Assembly (NCBI GenBank): GCA_964006375.1
Contig: OZ023262.1
Span: 87,679,654-87,743,653, forward strand
Length of the DNA stretch: 64,000 nucleotides
Source of the DNA: Tillus elongatus
Lineage: Eukaryota; Arthropoda; Insecta; Coleoptera; Cleridae
Reading direction: 5' to 3'
Of the stretch, positions 1 through 13,852 are shown piece after piece (the first letter of the stretch is position 1; each line of letters starts with the position of its first letter). A program made the translations under genes and the position numbers. The notes below the pieces were generated by a model, which searched no databases, was not told where the DNA came from, and saw nothing but the letters and a program-made list of their open reading frames with translations.

Positions 1-404
<404 letters not shown>

Positions 405-2265
405 GAGTTCCTCTTCACACTTGCTGAATCAAGATTTAATTATATCTTGTGACTTAATTTATTATGCTGATGAATAAAATCTTATATAAATGAATTACTA
501 AATTTTAATACGGCTGCTTAGTCGAGGGCATTAGCTTTAATGCAAATTAAAGAAGAAATGTGTAGTGTCGTGCACTCATAATTGGCACGGTGTTAGTACA
601 AATAAAAATCAAAGTTCGGTTAATTTTTTTTATTGGAAAAGTTGAACTTATATAATGCAAATAATTCGTGATTGATTGAAGCAACTCCAATGAAATTACT
701 AGAATGTAAACACCGATGGCAGATAAATAATGTACTTAGCTTTGGTTCCATGGTTCCATGGTGAAGCTCCATCGGTTGACCGCATCAGAGAAGGCCTGGG
801 GTTATTCAGGGCAATTAAAGCCTCTAAGAACATTATAGGGACTACTCACGGCTGCCTGGACCGTTAAAAAAAATCATGAGAGCTCTGCTTGGCCTGGTCT
901 TCAGGACTACGTTGAAGATGTTAGAGGGGCTCTTAAAACCTTCTTGTGAGATTGTGATTCCAAGTTGCAGAGAGATGTCTCATCATCAAACGTATTTTAT
1001 GCCATGGTGAAGAAAAAGAAGAAAGAAAAAACAGGATGTCTCACACTGACGTGATGCCCTTCCTACCGCCTATCTGGCTGTTCTCGACATATTGAAATGC
1101 GTCATTTAAAACCTTGTTAAGAAGAGAGCGTTTAACTTGTTGCGGCATCTTATAGGCCTTCTTATCTCACAAATAAATCTGAACAACCAAGTGTCAATCA
1201 CTCCTACGAAATCAGGACCGGTATCAGAGAAGGTGTGTGCCTATGGGCAGGGATTTGAACAGGTTGGTGAAGGCAGCAACTCTCGCTGACTAACAAAATG
1301 GTGTGATCATTGACTACGACCCTGGTAAATCACGTCGATGGTTGTGACGTCAGCTTATGTCGGCAGAGTCCCTTGACTAAATGAATACTATAATGACGCA
1401 CTAATGAACTTTATAGCGTGGGTAATGGTTGTAAAACGTGTAAGACGTTACAATTTGATCCACCCTCGTAAAATATTACCTGCAAACAAAACAAAATTAT
1501 ACTAGGATATTCATCAGCCATTTAGCTTTTGTTAATGGACATTATGTGATTGCGCATATTGATAAAAATATTCATATTGAATAATCTAATTTGATATTCA
1601 TGAAAGTGCTCATCGTAATATTCACTGCAACGCATAAATGAGAGTGGGTCATAACGTGTTTGTAATTTCACCATATCGTCACTACTGCGCGTCCACATAT
1701 TAAAATGTCCGAAATTAACGCAAATCGGATTCTGTCACGGCCAAATCTGCGGCTATATATTATTAAATTAACAAAACAAACAATTAAATTACCAAATACC
1801 GAAGAGGGATAAATTCAGATTTCGGAAAATAATACCGAAGCTGTTTATATCCAGGTTAGGTTAGTTAATTTTTAAGCATTCAGTCGATTACATGGATAAT
1901 CAGGCAAATTCAATAAATAATGTCATTAGCGGGTGTGTTTGAATTAAAAGCGGGATTTCAACCATAGTAAAATTTAATTAAAGCGCACTCTGTTATGCCT
2001 GATAATAGAAAATTCTGAACCAAACATAATTCAACTAATCGTTGCTACTACAGACATTTAGTGCATTAGCAAACACATAATGCAAATGATTTTCATGCAA
2101 CAGTATTCAAATACAACGTATTCAAATTTTAATCTATACAGGGTCATTAAAATTTGCGCATCTCGGTTTTCGAAGATATTCTAATAGGCGGTTATACCGG
2201 AAACTGCTACAAATTGTGTTATTTCAAATGGGACACCTGTATATTGTTGCATTTTTGAATTTATC
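405..2265. other. Anonymous AT-rich DNA, no gene recognised
   Basis: I see no coding frame longer than about 60 codons, no RNA gene and no clear repeat boundary. The stretch 720-1330 is richer in G+C and gives short open fragments with many stops, so it may be a decayed element that I cannot name. Confidence 0.5.
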
Positions 2266-2269
2266 GCTG

Positions 2270-2320
2270 ATTTTTAGTGAACTTTCTTTAAAAAAAATCA
2301 CTAATGAGAAGATCACGGCT
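2270..2320 (-). repeat. Block E terminal hairpin fragment of the composite family
   Basis: TTTTTAGTGAACTTTC pairs with AAAAAAATCACTAA, followed by the start of block E in reverse orientation (ATGAGAAGATCACGGCTTTTGAAT). It is cut off where the PLE 3' region begins. Confidence 0.6.
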
Positions 2321-3040
2321 TTTGAATAAAACTGCGTCCAGAATGTATTTAAACTCGACGTTTCGGCTCCTGTTTTGGAGCTATTTTCAAGAGGTAAAGG
2401 AAATATATACGGACACCCTAAGGTCTCAATCTGCCTACTCCTTAAAGCTGTGGACAAAGGTGGGTTGGGTTGGTTTCAAGAGGAAATATGTAAGGATACT
2501 CTAAGGCCTCAATTTGCCTACTCCTCAGAGCGGTGGACAAAGGTGAGTTGGGTTGTTGTAGCTCGATTACGGGGCTCCAATCTGCCTGCTCCCCAAATCT
2601 CGCCAGAGATCGTCTGTGAGGTCTCAGTGTGTTCAACCCTAGGCCTCAGAGAGATATGGCAGTTCGTTGCAAGTCTTGTCTTATATATGTCGTTCCGTCT
2701 ACCTGCTTTGTTGTCAGTGAAAGTAGTAGGGTCAAGCTTAATTAAGTGGGGGGCTTTGGTCACGGTACTTAGAGGACGAGGAGGATTAAGAGGGTCACCG
2801 GTATTTGTTGAGACAGATAATGGGGAAATAAAATTGTCTGTGGAATTTATTTTCTGTTTGTGTATTTGCATTGAAGATATAATAGGTTTCCAAGTGGTCG
2901 GAAGGCGAAGACCATCATCTCTCTTATTTAGACAATCGGTATGTTTTCCAATCTCGATTGCTTCGCAGATAATTCTCGTTTTGAAGTTATACCTTAGATC
3001 TTATAGAACACTGCACATCTCACACTTATTTCCTTTTTCA
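2320..3040 (-). pseudogene. Penelope-like element, C-terminal fragment plus 3' untranslated region
   Basis: Read on the minus strand, 3040-2518 stays open for about 150 codons and resembles the tail of PLE proteins downstream of the GIY-YIG domain (TRIICEAIEIGKH, then DDGLRLPTTWKPI). The reading frame ends near 2518. The 3' region that follows carries two copies of the 70-bp unit (CTCAATCTGCCTACTCC) seen as a large array at 18661-20450, and the same CGATTACGGGGC and CCTAGGCCTCAGAG phrases found at 19930-20080. It ends with a hammerhead-like motif (2354-2393). The RT and GIY-YIG domains are missing. A plus-strand 263-aa frame over 2375-3166 is only the antisense shadow. The family call rests on remembered PLE protein features and the shared 3' region. 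Confidence 0.65.
2354..2393 (-). ncRNA. Hammerhead ribozyme-like motif, decayed, PLE 3' region
   Basis: On the minus strand: CTC (2393-2391), a degenerate TTGAAAA where the core CTGANGA is expected, a stem-loop with GCTCC and GGAGC arms, GAAAC, GTC, then GAG (2356-2354), which pairs with the first CTC. Order and spacing fit a type I hammerhead with a two-base-pair stem III, as known in PLEs. Two core positions are changed, so activity is unlikely. Confidence 0.5.
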
Positions 3041-3045
3041 AAACA

Positions 3046-3430
3046 AATTTTACAAACAAGTTCAAGGTGCTCCAATGGGTTCACCACTCTCTCCTGCATT
3101 GGCATTTTCATGGAAAACTTCGAGGCACAAGCCCTCAATTCATCCCAACGTAAACCAACCTGTTAGTTAAGATACTTTGACGTCATTTTCGCTGTCTGGC
3201 CACACGGGAAAGAATCTCTAGACGAATTCCTTTCTTACCTAAATAACATCAACCCCCAAATCCAGTTCACCATGGAAATAGAAAATAATATTTCTTTGCC
3301 TTTATTAGATGTACGCATGACTAAAAACCCAGTCAGAGGATTTTCTTACACTGTCTACCGAAAACCAATCCACACTAATCGTTATCTTAACGCCCAATCT
3401 TACTATCACCCATCGCAACTAAATTCTTTC
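3046..3430 (+). pseudogene. Penelope-like reverse transcriptase fragment
   Basis: The plus strand encodes a PLE RT segment broken by frameshifts and a stop. GAPMGSPLSPALAF matches the conserved motif preceding the active site. The active-site motif is damaged: FDVI replaces the expected (Y/V)DD-type motif in the sequence RYFDVIFAVWPHGKESLDEF. It continues with LPLLDVRMTKNP and YTVYRKPIHTNRYLN, the typical PLE region after the catalytic site. The end near 3430 runs straight into a reversed composite repeat. It lies head to head with the minus-strand PLE tail at 2320-3040, so both fragments point outward from about 3040. Non-functional. Confidence 0.75.
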
Positions 3431-3434
3431 GGAA

Positions 3435-3890
3435 AATGTCTCCGGAATTGACAAAGTAAGGGCAACCAAATTTGCTACGCGGATTTATATCATTAAAAGT
3501 AAATTACGAAGATCTGTAAGTTAAAGACAAATTATAGGCATTTAAAGAAAAGAAAAATTGGGTTTTCCTCAAACCGTCAAAGTAGCGATTTGAAATGTCA
3601 AAATTGGCCACATTTAGGCAAATAACCTGAAACTAGTACGGGTCATGTAGAGAAATGTCACGAGGAGAATATTTTACAAACCCTGGAGTCTCAGCTTCAA
3701 CCGTGATTGTCCCTCATTTTACAAAAATGTTCCCAGAAAATTCCGTAAAAAATCGATAATGGTCAATATATCCGTTATTATACAAGATACGAAAAAAATT
3801 AGATAAGTTAATTATAGGGTGTCTTGAGCTTCATCTTAAAAAATATTTCTACAATCACAGGGGGCTCATAAGTTCGGACTCGGAGGACGG
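3435..3890 (-). repeat. Composite family fragment, blocks D-C-B
   Basis: In reverse orientation the stretch carries the AAGGGCAACCAAATTTG phrase of D, the TTGAAATGTCAAAATTGGC phrase of C, and the B phrases ATATATCCGTTATTATACAAG and ATTATAGGGTGTCTTGAGC. There is no (TA)n or E block. Confidence 0.75.
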
Positions 3891-4084
3891 CGGTTCTAGA
3901 CTCACTGGCAGAGGATGATTTTTCAATCACTTCTGTCGTTGAGATGGAGCTAAGGTGGAGGGTAGGTGAGCTTAGATGAGCGAAAATGGCCACTAATGGC
4001 CTAATTTCCAGGAAGTATCTTGCTTTACCTTTTTTTGAACATATAATACGTTACATTTAATTAAGGATTACTCTGACTGTACAG
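3891..4084. other. Short anonymous spacer
   Basis: No feature recognised between two reversed composite fragments. Confidence 0.4.
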
Positions 4085-4560
<476 letters not shown>

Positions 4561-5617
4561 TCATTCTGGTAGCCATACGTTAGTATGCATTAGCGCTTTG
4601 TATGTTAAAAATACGGCTCGGTATGACTAACCAGCTGCTAGGTCTGTGTCTCAGTCGTTATTTTCCTTGATTTCTTTGAAATATGAGAAAAAAAATCAAT
4701 TTTAAACAAAATTTGCATGGTGTAAATAATCAATACGTTAGAAAATTAATATACTAGGGTGCATTTCATGTTGCTCTGGCAACATGAAAAGACATTTCTG
4801 TGTCATTTTTAACGCATCTGCTCAACGGCAATTGACTTTATATTAAAAAAATTGCCAAAAACACTCGTACCCGATCTCTTCTTTCAGCTGTTCATGCTGT
4901 TCTGGCTCACCCTTCCTGATTTTCCAACTTGTAGAGATAATGCAGGCCAAAAATCCGCTCAGGATATTAGGTTACTATGGTAACATGAAGTGACCCTTAC
5001 GTGTCATTTTTGAATTCAGCTGTCCAATGGCAGGTTGGGCGGAAATAACAAAAATCAGCCAAAAATACTGAATACTTCAAACATGACAAAAATTCAGATG
5101 TATCACTAAGTCTAACTGAGTCAGTGGAAGACCAATTCTAATTCTCTGAAGTTCCACATATTATGTTCATGTTGCTTTATTTTTGTGCTATGGTGGTTAG
5201 TGAAAATAAATGTCATCTGCCATTCACGTCAGAGAGAATTCAATACGAGATTCGGCATGCCGTATTTTAAAATTGCATCGGCCTTTTTAAATAATCTATC
5301 TATGTTTTAGAAAAATGACTATGTAAATACGCTAATTATAGGGTTTCTGTTCATGTTTATAAGTAAGTGTCTCGTGTGCAATGTCCCCAGGCCTGGTCAA
5401 AAAACACAAAATTGGTTGCTCTTTTCTAATGCTTTCCTAATTAACTTTAGTTCAGTTATAGGTATAAGAATACTTTGGCCTGTACCTGAATGTCGTTGTT
5501 TTCATTGTGAGCTTCTGTTGAGCTGTCAATTTGTCACGAAATACATAAAGCCTGATATAACCAAGAACTTTCGTAATTGCCTTAGCTGCCCATGAATGGT
5601 TGAATCCCTAAAAGGAG

Positions 5618-5619
<2 letters not shown>
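4561..5619. other. Anonymous AT-rich DNA
   Basis: No gene, RNA or complete repeat recognised. The segments at 4740-4800 and 4970-5010 share a TATGGTAACATGAA-like phrase, which suggests an old internal duplication. The 80-codon frame at 5353-5595 has no recognisable domain. Confidence 0.4.
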
Positions 5620-5703
<84 letters not shown>

Positions 5704-5835
5704 TAAGCTTATTAATCTGAACCTGACGTCAGATATAAGTTCCAGCCATTTTGAAGACACCTTTTTAATTCAAAACTGGCTATCTTTTTAATTGCGAAGT
5801 TTTTCTAGTCATATTCACTAAAAAAGTAGAGCTGC
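5620..5835 (+). repeat. (TA)n with degenerate block E
   Basis: A TA tract (5620-5695) runs into a few AC units and then a worn E block (CTGACGTCAGATATAAGTTC, ending CATATTCACTAAAAAAG). Block D is absent on the left. Confidence 0.65.
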
Positions 5836-5845
5836 GTAAAATATC

Positions 5846-7750
5846 ATTCTCATTTCCATGGGCGTCAGTCTGCTTCTCTCATCCTGACCCTTCTGATATC
5901 TCACAAAACGTCAACGAAATTATCCAAGTTGGCATGGAATTATTTATTCCACGTACACAGAAAACCTCTTCAGCCACTCAAAAGCCCTGGTTCTCTAAAT
6001 CCTGTGACAAAGACAGACTTCAATAGGTCAAAGCTCACAAAACGCGTTTACACAATCCCAGTCAAAAAAACCGTCCAAGCATTTAACGACGCAAGAAACC
6101 GCTATGTCCGCGTTCTTTCTGAGGCAAAAATCTCGTTTAATACCCACATCGAAAATAAAGTCCTCTCAAGCTCCAACGGCAGCAAATCCTTCTGGACTCT
6201 TGCTAAATCTATTGGGAATAATTTCTGTAAGAGCACGTTCCCACCTCTTGTGTCAGGGGATGAAATTGTTTCTACCACCCTGGGCAAGGCTGAACTTTTT
6301 GCATCGTTGTTCGCCGGCAATTTTACTCTCAACCCACCTCCAAATGTTCAACCACTAACAGTCCCCAATGACACGCTAAAATGACGGATATCATTTTCAA
6401 AACTAAAAAGGTGCGAAAGATGCTCTCTTATCCTAATACCAGGAAAGCCTCTGGCCTTGACGAGGTCCCAGGAATTATTCTCAAAAAATGCGCACCAAAA
6501 TTTTCTCCTGTCCTGACTCGTCTGTTTCAGACATCTTACAATAGAGGCATATTCCCTAGTAACTCGAAAACTGCTCGGGTACAATCCGTCCCCAAGAAAG
6601 GATCCAAAGCGCTTCCTAGCCACTACAGGCCTATTTCTCTCTTTTCAGTCGTCTCTAAAGTGATGGAAAAGTATATAAACACCCAATTACTAAAATTTCT
6701 TGAAAAACACAGTCTAATCCACGACAGACAACTACCGACATCCTTTCCTTTGTCACCCATTCTTGGAACGAGTCTATGGAACTAGACGGTGAATCCCAGA
6801 TTGTAGCTCTAGACATATCCAAAGCATTCGACCAGGTCTGGAATACGGCGCTGCTTAATAAACTTCCGGCCTATGCATTACCACCAAAACATGTACCTGG
6901 ACAGCAAATTTCCTCTCCAACCGGAGCATTTCTGTTGTCGTGGATGGTCATTCCTCTAAACTGTGTCAAATTAATGCAAGAATCTCTCAAGGTTCAGCTT
7001 TAGCCCCTACTTTGTTTCTTCTCCACACCAATAACCTCCTCTCTTATCCAACCCAGTTCACAGTTACGCGGACGACAGCACCCTCCACTAAAATACACAA
7101 TATTCTAAGCCTGTGTCTTTAGCCCAATTAGATGGGGATCGCAGAGTCATGTTGTGTTCTGTCTCTGTGGATCTCCAAAAGATATTAGACTGAGAAAGTA
7201 TCAATCTTGTACAATTCAACTCCACCAAATCTTAGTCTTGCTTTCTATCTCATAAGAGATACACCAGCCCTACACCCATCATAATGAACAACCAAGGTGT
7301 TCAAAGTAATCAGCCCTAGACCCATCATAATGAACAACCAAGTTATTCAAAGTAATGAGTCCTTTTCACTTGTTGGCATTTCTGTGAATCGAAATCTCAA
7401 TTGGCACCAACATGTCACATCAATTGCAGAAGCGGCTGCTAAGAAATTAGGTTTCCTATTCCGGACTCGCAAATAGTTCCTCCACCTGCTGACCCCAACA
7501 GATTTACCAGGGGAACAGAGCGAATGCACCCTTTTACAGTCCAGGTCACCAGACATAGAACATCATTTTATGCCCGCTCTTTTGTCCCGAGGACTTCCAA
7601 GTTTTGGAGGCTTTTCGTTCTCCTCCGAAGCTCCAAACCTTCAAGTCCAGAATTAACAAGTTGCATCTTTGCTCCTTGTCGACACCTACGGTACGATAGT
7701 ATTTAGGCTGTAAGCCCTTGTGGTGTCTTGTTGAAATATATTTTAAAAAA
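5846..7750 (+). pseudogene. Jockey/CR1-type non-LTR retrotransposon, 5'-truncated and frameshifted
   Basis: This is a decayed copy of the element also present on the minus strand at 31692-34570. The reading frame starts in the linker between endonuclease and RT (ASVCFSHPDPSD) and passes through the N-terminal RT motifs (KASGLDEVPGIILKKC, then VPKKGSKALPSHYRPISL). It continues to ALDISKAFDQVW and the catalytic YADD at 7065-7076. The C-terminal part (GISVNRNLNWHQHV, then SFVPRTSKFWR) is reached in shifted frames. Several frameshifts and stops break it into pieces of 60-150 codons. The 3' end reads GTAAGCCCTTGTGGTG, then TTGTTGAAATATA and a short A-run at 7743-7750, matching the 3' end of the other copy. 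The element lacks its 5' half (ORF1 and endonuclease), as expected of target-primed reverse transcription. Not functional. Confidence 0.9.
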
Positions 7751-8965
7751 ATGAAGCTCTCGTGTAGAGAATTGTAACTGCATACAAGAAATTTTATGTT
7801 TTGATTTGTTGTTTTAAACTTAAATAACGATAGTAACATAATAATAGCAGAAAGGGTTGTTGTTCAGTCTGTAAAAAAACAGTAATCACAATGATATATT
7901 TTGTGAAACACTCGATATGATTTAGTATAAACTGTGTCTTTAGATCCAGGCTTCTCTTATTTATTTGTTGTGCTGTATCATACGCGAGCTTATAGATATA
8001 TAATATCGTTAAACTTGGTAGTACTCTGCACATAGTTTTCTTTTTGTCTAGCTCAGCATACTCGTTTACAAAAGGGCCATTATATTTGAAGTGCAATATT
8101 AGATTCAATTGGTTAGCCAGTTGAGCAGAATCCTATTATAGTATACCTCGACAACAGGGTACATTGCATTATAGGATTAAATTTCCAATATCGTGCCTAC
8201 AAGCGCGAGTTTATCGTGCTTTATTCCATTGTGAAGTGTACTCTTCAAAATTGTTCTCTGTTGTCGAATTATATCAAAACACTGTTCTTATAACAGAGAT
8301 TTCCCACCCACCGTAAAAGTCTTTTCCAATATGAGCTCATAAAGTCTCCAGGCTTAATCCACTCATTCAAACTTTAAGCCATACTTCATACGGTAGCTTA
8401 AGCCCTAAGGAGGATATTATTACGTTTTGATATAGGTATATTACGAGAAAATTCTGAAAAAGTGTAAGAAAAGTTTTCATAGAACCGGAAATATTTATAT
8501 GAGAAGCGGGTAGGGAAGAGGATGAAAAGTTTTTGTAACGAGAAATTCCATTAGTACGTGTGTTATATTTAACCACTATACATAGTCCTTTATACTTATT
8601 CAGCAGATTAGAGAATCTGATTTTAATTTGTATTTTAGACGTGGAGCAGCTCTGCTTACTACAACTTTGTTATAAACAAGTTAAGACACCAAATTTATAT
8701 GCACGTACACCTCAAATATCTGGCTAAAATTTTTGTAGTTAAAATAACCTTGTAGGGAATGTTTATAAAAAAATTAGCTTGTCTACAGAGTGTCTCGCCG
8801 GGAATTTACACGATACATATTTCAGGAACCAGATAATGCTTCTTTCTGGAAATTTGCACGTGTAACAAGCAGAATCCGGTCTATTTAGGCAAAAAAATTA
8901 AAAGTTTTGCCACTTCCGGCTAAACCGGATGTTGACACAATCTTCATTTCTAATACAATACTACT
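7751..8965. other. Anonymous AT-rich DNA
   Basis: No gene or structured repeat recognised. The minus-strand 104-codon frame over 7794-8108 has no familiar domain and lies in unbiased AT-rich sequence. Confidence 0.4.
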
Positions 8966-9464
<499 letters not shown>

Positions 9465-9594
9465 ATATATCGTCGAACCCGGATATGTGTTCCAGACGGC
9501 CTAATTGCCGCTCATTTAAAGAAATGTTTTTACAATTCAAAAGTCGCGATATATTCATTAGTGAGTTTTTGCTTTGAAAATTTACTAAAAGGGG
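9465..9594 (+). repeat. Composite family, block E
   Basis: AACCCGGATATGTGTTCC through the TTAGTGAGTTTTTGC/GAAAATTTACTAA hairpin, forward orientation, without a TA tract. Confidence 0.75.
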
Positions 9595-9689
9595 TAACAT
9601 ATCTAATATTGTTTTCATCTTTTTAGCGCATTTTGTTAGACCTCTTTGTTTTTATAAGCAGGTTTTTTCATTTTAGCGAATTTTTCGTA

Positions 9690-10700
9690 AAACGATATCA
9701 GAGGAAAGCACAAGAACAGAATATTTTGTGTGATTAACAAGACCAAGTGAATATTACATACAGCGGTTAAGTTTTTTTGGCGCAAAAGGGTCAAGAAGTA
9801 GCAGAAAAAATATGTTGAAAATTTCATAGTTTTTCTTCTTGAAACGTCAAAGTCGCGATTTGAAACGTCAAAATTTGCAATTTTCAGACAACGAATTTAA
9901 AGGAAATACGGATTATGTCGAAGAAATCTCTCTAAAAGTGTATTTCACACTGCCTTAAGTTTCAGCTACAACCAACACTGTCCTTCATTTTACTAAAATG
10001 TTTTTGGAAAATCCATTTTAATAGGCCCTCTTTCTGATGCTTCGGCAGTAGTTTCTGCTATAGAGTTTATAGTGTAATAGTCTATATTTTGGCAAATTTT
10101 CGTAGAAAAGATTCGTTATTAAGAAGACCACGACTTATGAATTTTAAAAAGATTTCTTCAAATAAGCGCGAACTAGAACCCCTAAAACCCACATACGGGG
10201 TCAGTTTCAGTTTTTGCCTGTTTACACACTTACAGGGTGACGCATTTCTAGGGTAAAGCTCAATATATCCGTTATTATACAAGATATGAGGAAAAAGTAT
10301 ATACGTTAATTATAGGGTGTTTCGAGCTGTATCTTATCAACCTATTTTGACAATTACTGGCTGGCCCATAAGTCGTTGGGGATACACGGTTTATTTTTTT
10401 TCAAATAGAACAACCCTTATGTTGTTGCACTTTTGTATTTTCCATCAAATTATAATGCATGTTTGTAAGGAAAATATTGTCTTTGAGTTATTTCAATGGC
10501 TTTGTAACTTTTCACGTTTTTGGCACATATTTCAAACGCATATCACAAATTGTGATATGGTGTTTTTACCAATAGATAGCGGAGCCCCATGGAAATGACG
10601 CATTCAGAGAGCTGTTTCTTTGTATTACTCGTCGAAAAAATCGAGCTGCCGTATACAGGTACTCTCAAATAGTGGCTGAATTTGAAAAGTTTTCGCTGAA
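9690..10700 (-). repeat. Composite family, reversed C, E and B blocks
   Basis: 9690-10080 is a reversed C block (TTGAAACGTCAAAATTTGC; CCTTCATTTTACTAAAATG). 10092-10215 is a reversed E block with no TA tract. 10230-10700 is a reversed B block (AATATATCCGTTATTATAC; TTATAGGGTGTTTCGAGC; TTTTTACCAATAGATAGCG). The block order differs from the full copies, so this is either a rearranged copy or several insertions. Confidence 0.65.
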
Positions 10701-10899
10701 ATGTTTTTAGTGTTTTTGTGGAAATCATTTTTTGTGATATGTTGGTAATGAATAATAAATGTTTAGTAAGTTATTGTAAAAGAAAAGTTGTCGAATCTTT
10801 GTGAAAATATAATTTAGTGTAACATTACTGAAGGCAATTTATGTAAAAGAAGTTACCATAATTTTGTTTTTTTTTTGGTTCTAAAGCTGTTTGTGAATA

Positions 10900-11177
10900 A
10901 TTATATCTTGTCAGATGTGTAAATAGCTTAAAGAGGTTCGTTGGCCAGGAAAATTGTACCAGTTTTTTTGGAACTTTTAAAGTTTACTTTCGGAAAATGT
11001 TTGTACTTTTTAAAACAACTAAGCTATTTTAATGTAATATGGTACATTATTAGTGCTATATAGTTTATACTATCAACCAAATGTCCTTCTTGTAAAAATA
11101 AGACATATTTTCATTAAAAACATTTTGACGAAAATTCGCTACCGTCACGCATTTGCTGCGTCCCGAACTTTATTTTA
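10900..11177 (-). repeat. Block A (TIR element) copy, degenerate
   Basis: Reverse orientation; the right end AAAATTCGCTACCGTCACGC and TTTGCTGCGTCCCGAAC matches the inverted terminus of block A. The interior is only loosely similar to the copies at 46332 and 62421. Confidence 0.55.
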
Positions 11178-12084
11178 ATACTTTGAACCTTATTTAGTAA
11201 ATAAATTTACTTGTGAAAATTATGAAATTTGTACAAAAAATTGTTGCGATGACCAGTGGCTATGTCAGGATTTTTGTAGAATTAGAAAGGTTAAAATACA
11301 AACTGTGTTTATATACTTACTGTTATGTGGCAGTAAAAATAAACCGATATGGTGTCTGAAATAAAGGTGTGCAGAACTGCTATTGGATTCGAAAGGACTG
11401 ATAACAAGAATACATGTCGGTGACACATACATTAATATCAATCATCTTTTTTTGACTGAGGTAAGTGCAAGAAGTTTGATATTATAACCGGAAACATAAG
11501 ATATAACAGTTCCATCGTGTTAACTTTCCTGTCAGATAATGTGCTCTGTGATCACAAGCTTGGGAATGCAAAGGGCATATCGAGCATAGAAACAAAGAGA
11601 ATGATATGTCCGCAAGGAATTATAAAGATAAAAAATTGAATTTTTTTCCACAACACGGAATAGGTTACTTCTCTCCCAGCATATGATTTTTTATGTCTTG
11701 CGATTTATTTGAAATATGGACATTTTTATTTTTAGAGTTTTGCGTATATTTCGGTCCCTGGAAATGTCATGTTGTTAGAAAGATCAAATCAAATATTGAA
11801 AGCACATTATATACCAGGAAGTCGAATTTGTGTTGACATATCTTCTGCAGCATACAATGTGAAAGACATGTATATTTAATTCATAAAAAATCTCCAATAC
11901 ATACTAAAATAGATCATCTTGAGAATATAGCTTTTATGTAATATAATATTCTTATTTGAACGAGACACGTTAGGAAGTTTGGATGTTTTTCTGTTTGTAA
12001 AAGGTTGAATTCCGAATCTATTAAATAGTCCGAACGAAGGAACTGCGTTACGTACGGTAGTGGATAATAAGATCAAATAAATTG
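11178..12084. other. Anonymous AT-rich DNA
   Basis: Nothing recognisable on either strand. Confidence 0.4.
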
Positions 12085-12463
<379 letters not shown>

Positions 12464-12649
12464 TTACATATGGGGTGTCTTGTGTAATGTATAGTTAATC
12501 AGTATAGTTATCTCAAAAAGTCCCACGTTTAGGGCGCTATTTTATTATGTTATAATAAGTTCTGTGATACCTATAACTATGATTACTATCTTAACATAAG
12601 AAAAACAAAGTGTAAATGCCCTTATTAAAATTTATGAGATTTATGCTAT

Positions 12650-13450
12650 TCACTTACCTTTGATTGTTCTCTGTCTACGGGTGACTCTCTCTTCTCAAGG
12701 TGTGGCTTCTACTCGACTCTATATCTAAATTTAACTATATAATTGCCCTATCATAAACTCAAATTTAGTGAAAGTCTCAAGGCAAGACAAATATACTTTA
12801 CACTAACCCTTATGCCGTGATAACGTCTCTAACTATATATAATAATAATTACTGAAACTGTAGATACCTTCTTCCATCATCTCTTTTAATTTCTTTCTTA
12901 AATTCTATCCAAACTTACTTGTTCTTTTAAATTTCTCTCTGGTCTGATCAAACTCACTTTTTTCTCTCCAATTTCTTTTTAATCTCTCCAAACTAACTTT
13001 TTATTTCGTATTTCTCTTTCACCTGACACCTTCTTTCAAAACTTTATACTTTTCCCTCTTTTGTACCAACTTTCTACCTCTAAAGTACGCTGCTCTTCTT
13101 CTCCTTATTAAAGTGTCTCCAAAACTCACTTTTACTTTCAATTTCTTAGTTATATTCTCTCCAAATTCACATCTCTCTCCTCTGACGTCTCATTTCAATC
13201 ATCAAATTCTGAACTGACATATTTTTCGTTTCTATGACAGCCAGCCTTTTAAATCATTTATAATTACTATCTTAATTACGTCATAACAGAATTCTTATAA
13301 CTCACATCGTATTCCACACAAAGAAATTATTGTCTGTAATCAACATCTTAACTCCTTAGTCTCTTCTACACCACTTATTTACGCGCTACTCTACCGCTTA
13401 TTCTTAATTTCTTAATAATACCTTAATTATTTACACACGTATCTTTGCCT
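12650..13450. other. Pyrimidine-rich plus strand, imperfectly repetitive
   Basis: The plus strand is dominated by C and T with recurring short phrases such as TCTCTCCAAACT, TCTCTCCAATTTC and GTCTCCAAAACTCAC. No coding frame, splice structure or known RNA is visible. Such strand bias can come from an old LTR or an untranslated region, but nothing in the sequence decides it. Confidence 0.45.
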
Positions 13451-13756
13451 ATTTGAGTCCATGTTGAGTTTTCTTGAATTTGCTTTTTATTGTTTACAAA
13501 ATGTACACAATCTCGGTAGTGCATGGCACATACTTTGATAAGTGAATATTGGCACCTGTGGTGAGCACTGAAAAGTACAATTTGATTTCAATTTTTTTGG
13601 TATTCAGATTTTCATGGCTATTAAATTTGCAATTACCAGATTCTCTGCACCTTCTCTTTTAACATTTTTTTGTATCGATAATAATAATAATAGTTATACT
13701 TATTATGGGCATATTTACGTTTGTTTGTGTGTATTTGAGCCTGGATAACACCACAA

Positions 13757-13761
<5 letters not shown>

Positions 13762-13850
<89 letters not shown>
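13762..13850. repeat. (TA)n microsatellite
   Basis: TA tract of about 89 bp followed directly by reversed block D. Confidence 0.96.

Positions 13851-13852
<2 letters not shown>

Noticed and set aside
720..1330. Possible old coding region
   Set aside because: Slightly GC-richer, with short open fragments, but no motif that I can tie to a protein family in any frame.
2375..3166. 263-codon plus-strand frame as a possible gene
   Set aside because: It is antisense to a PLE tail over most of its length and in the wrong frame for most of the RT fragment; no coherent domain.
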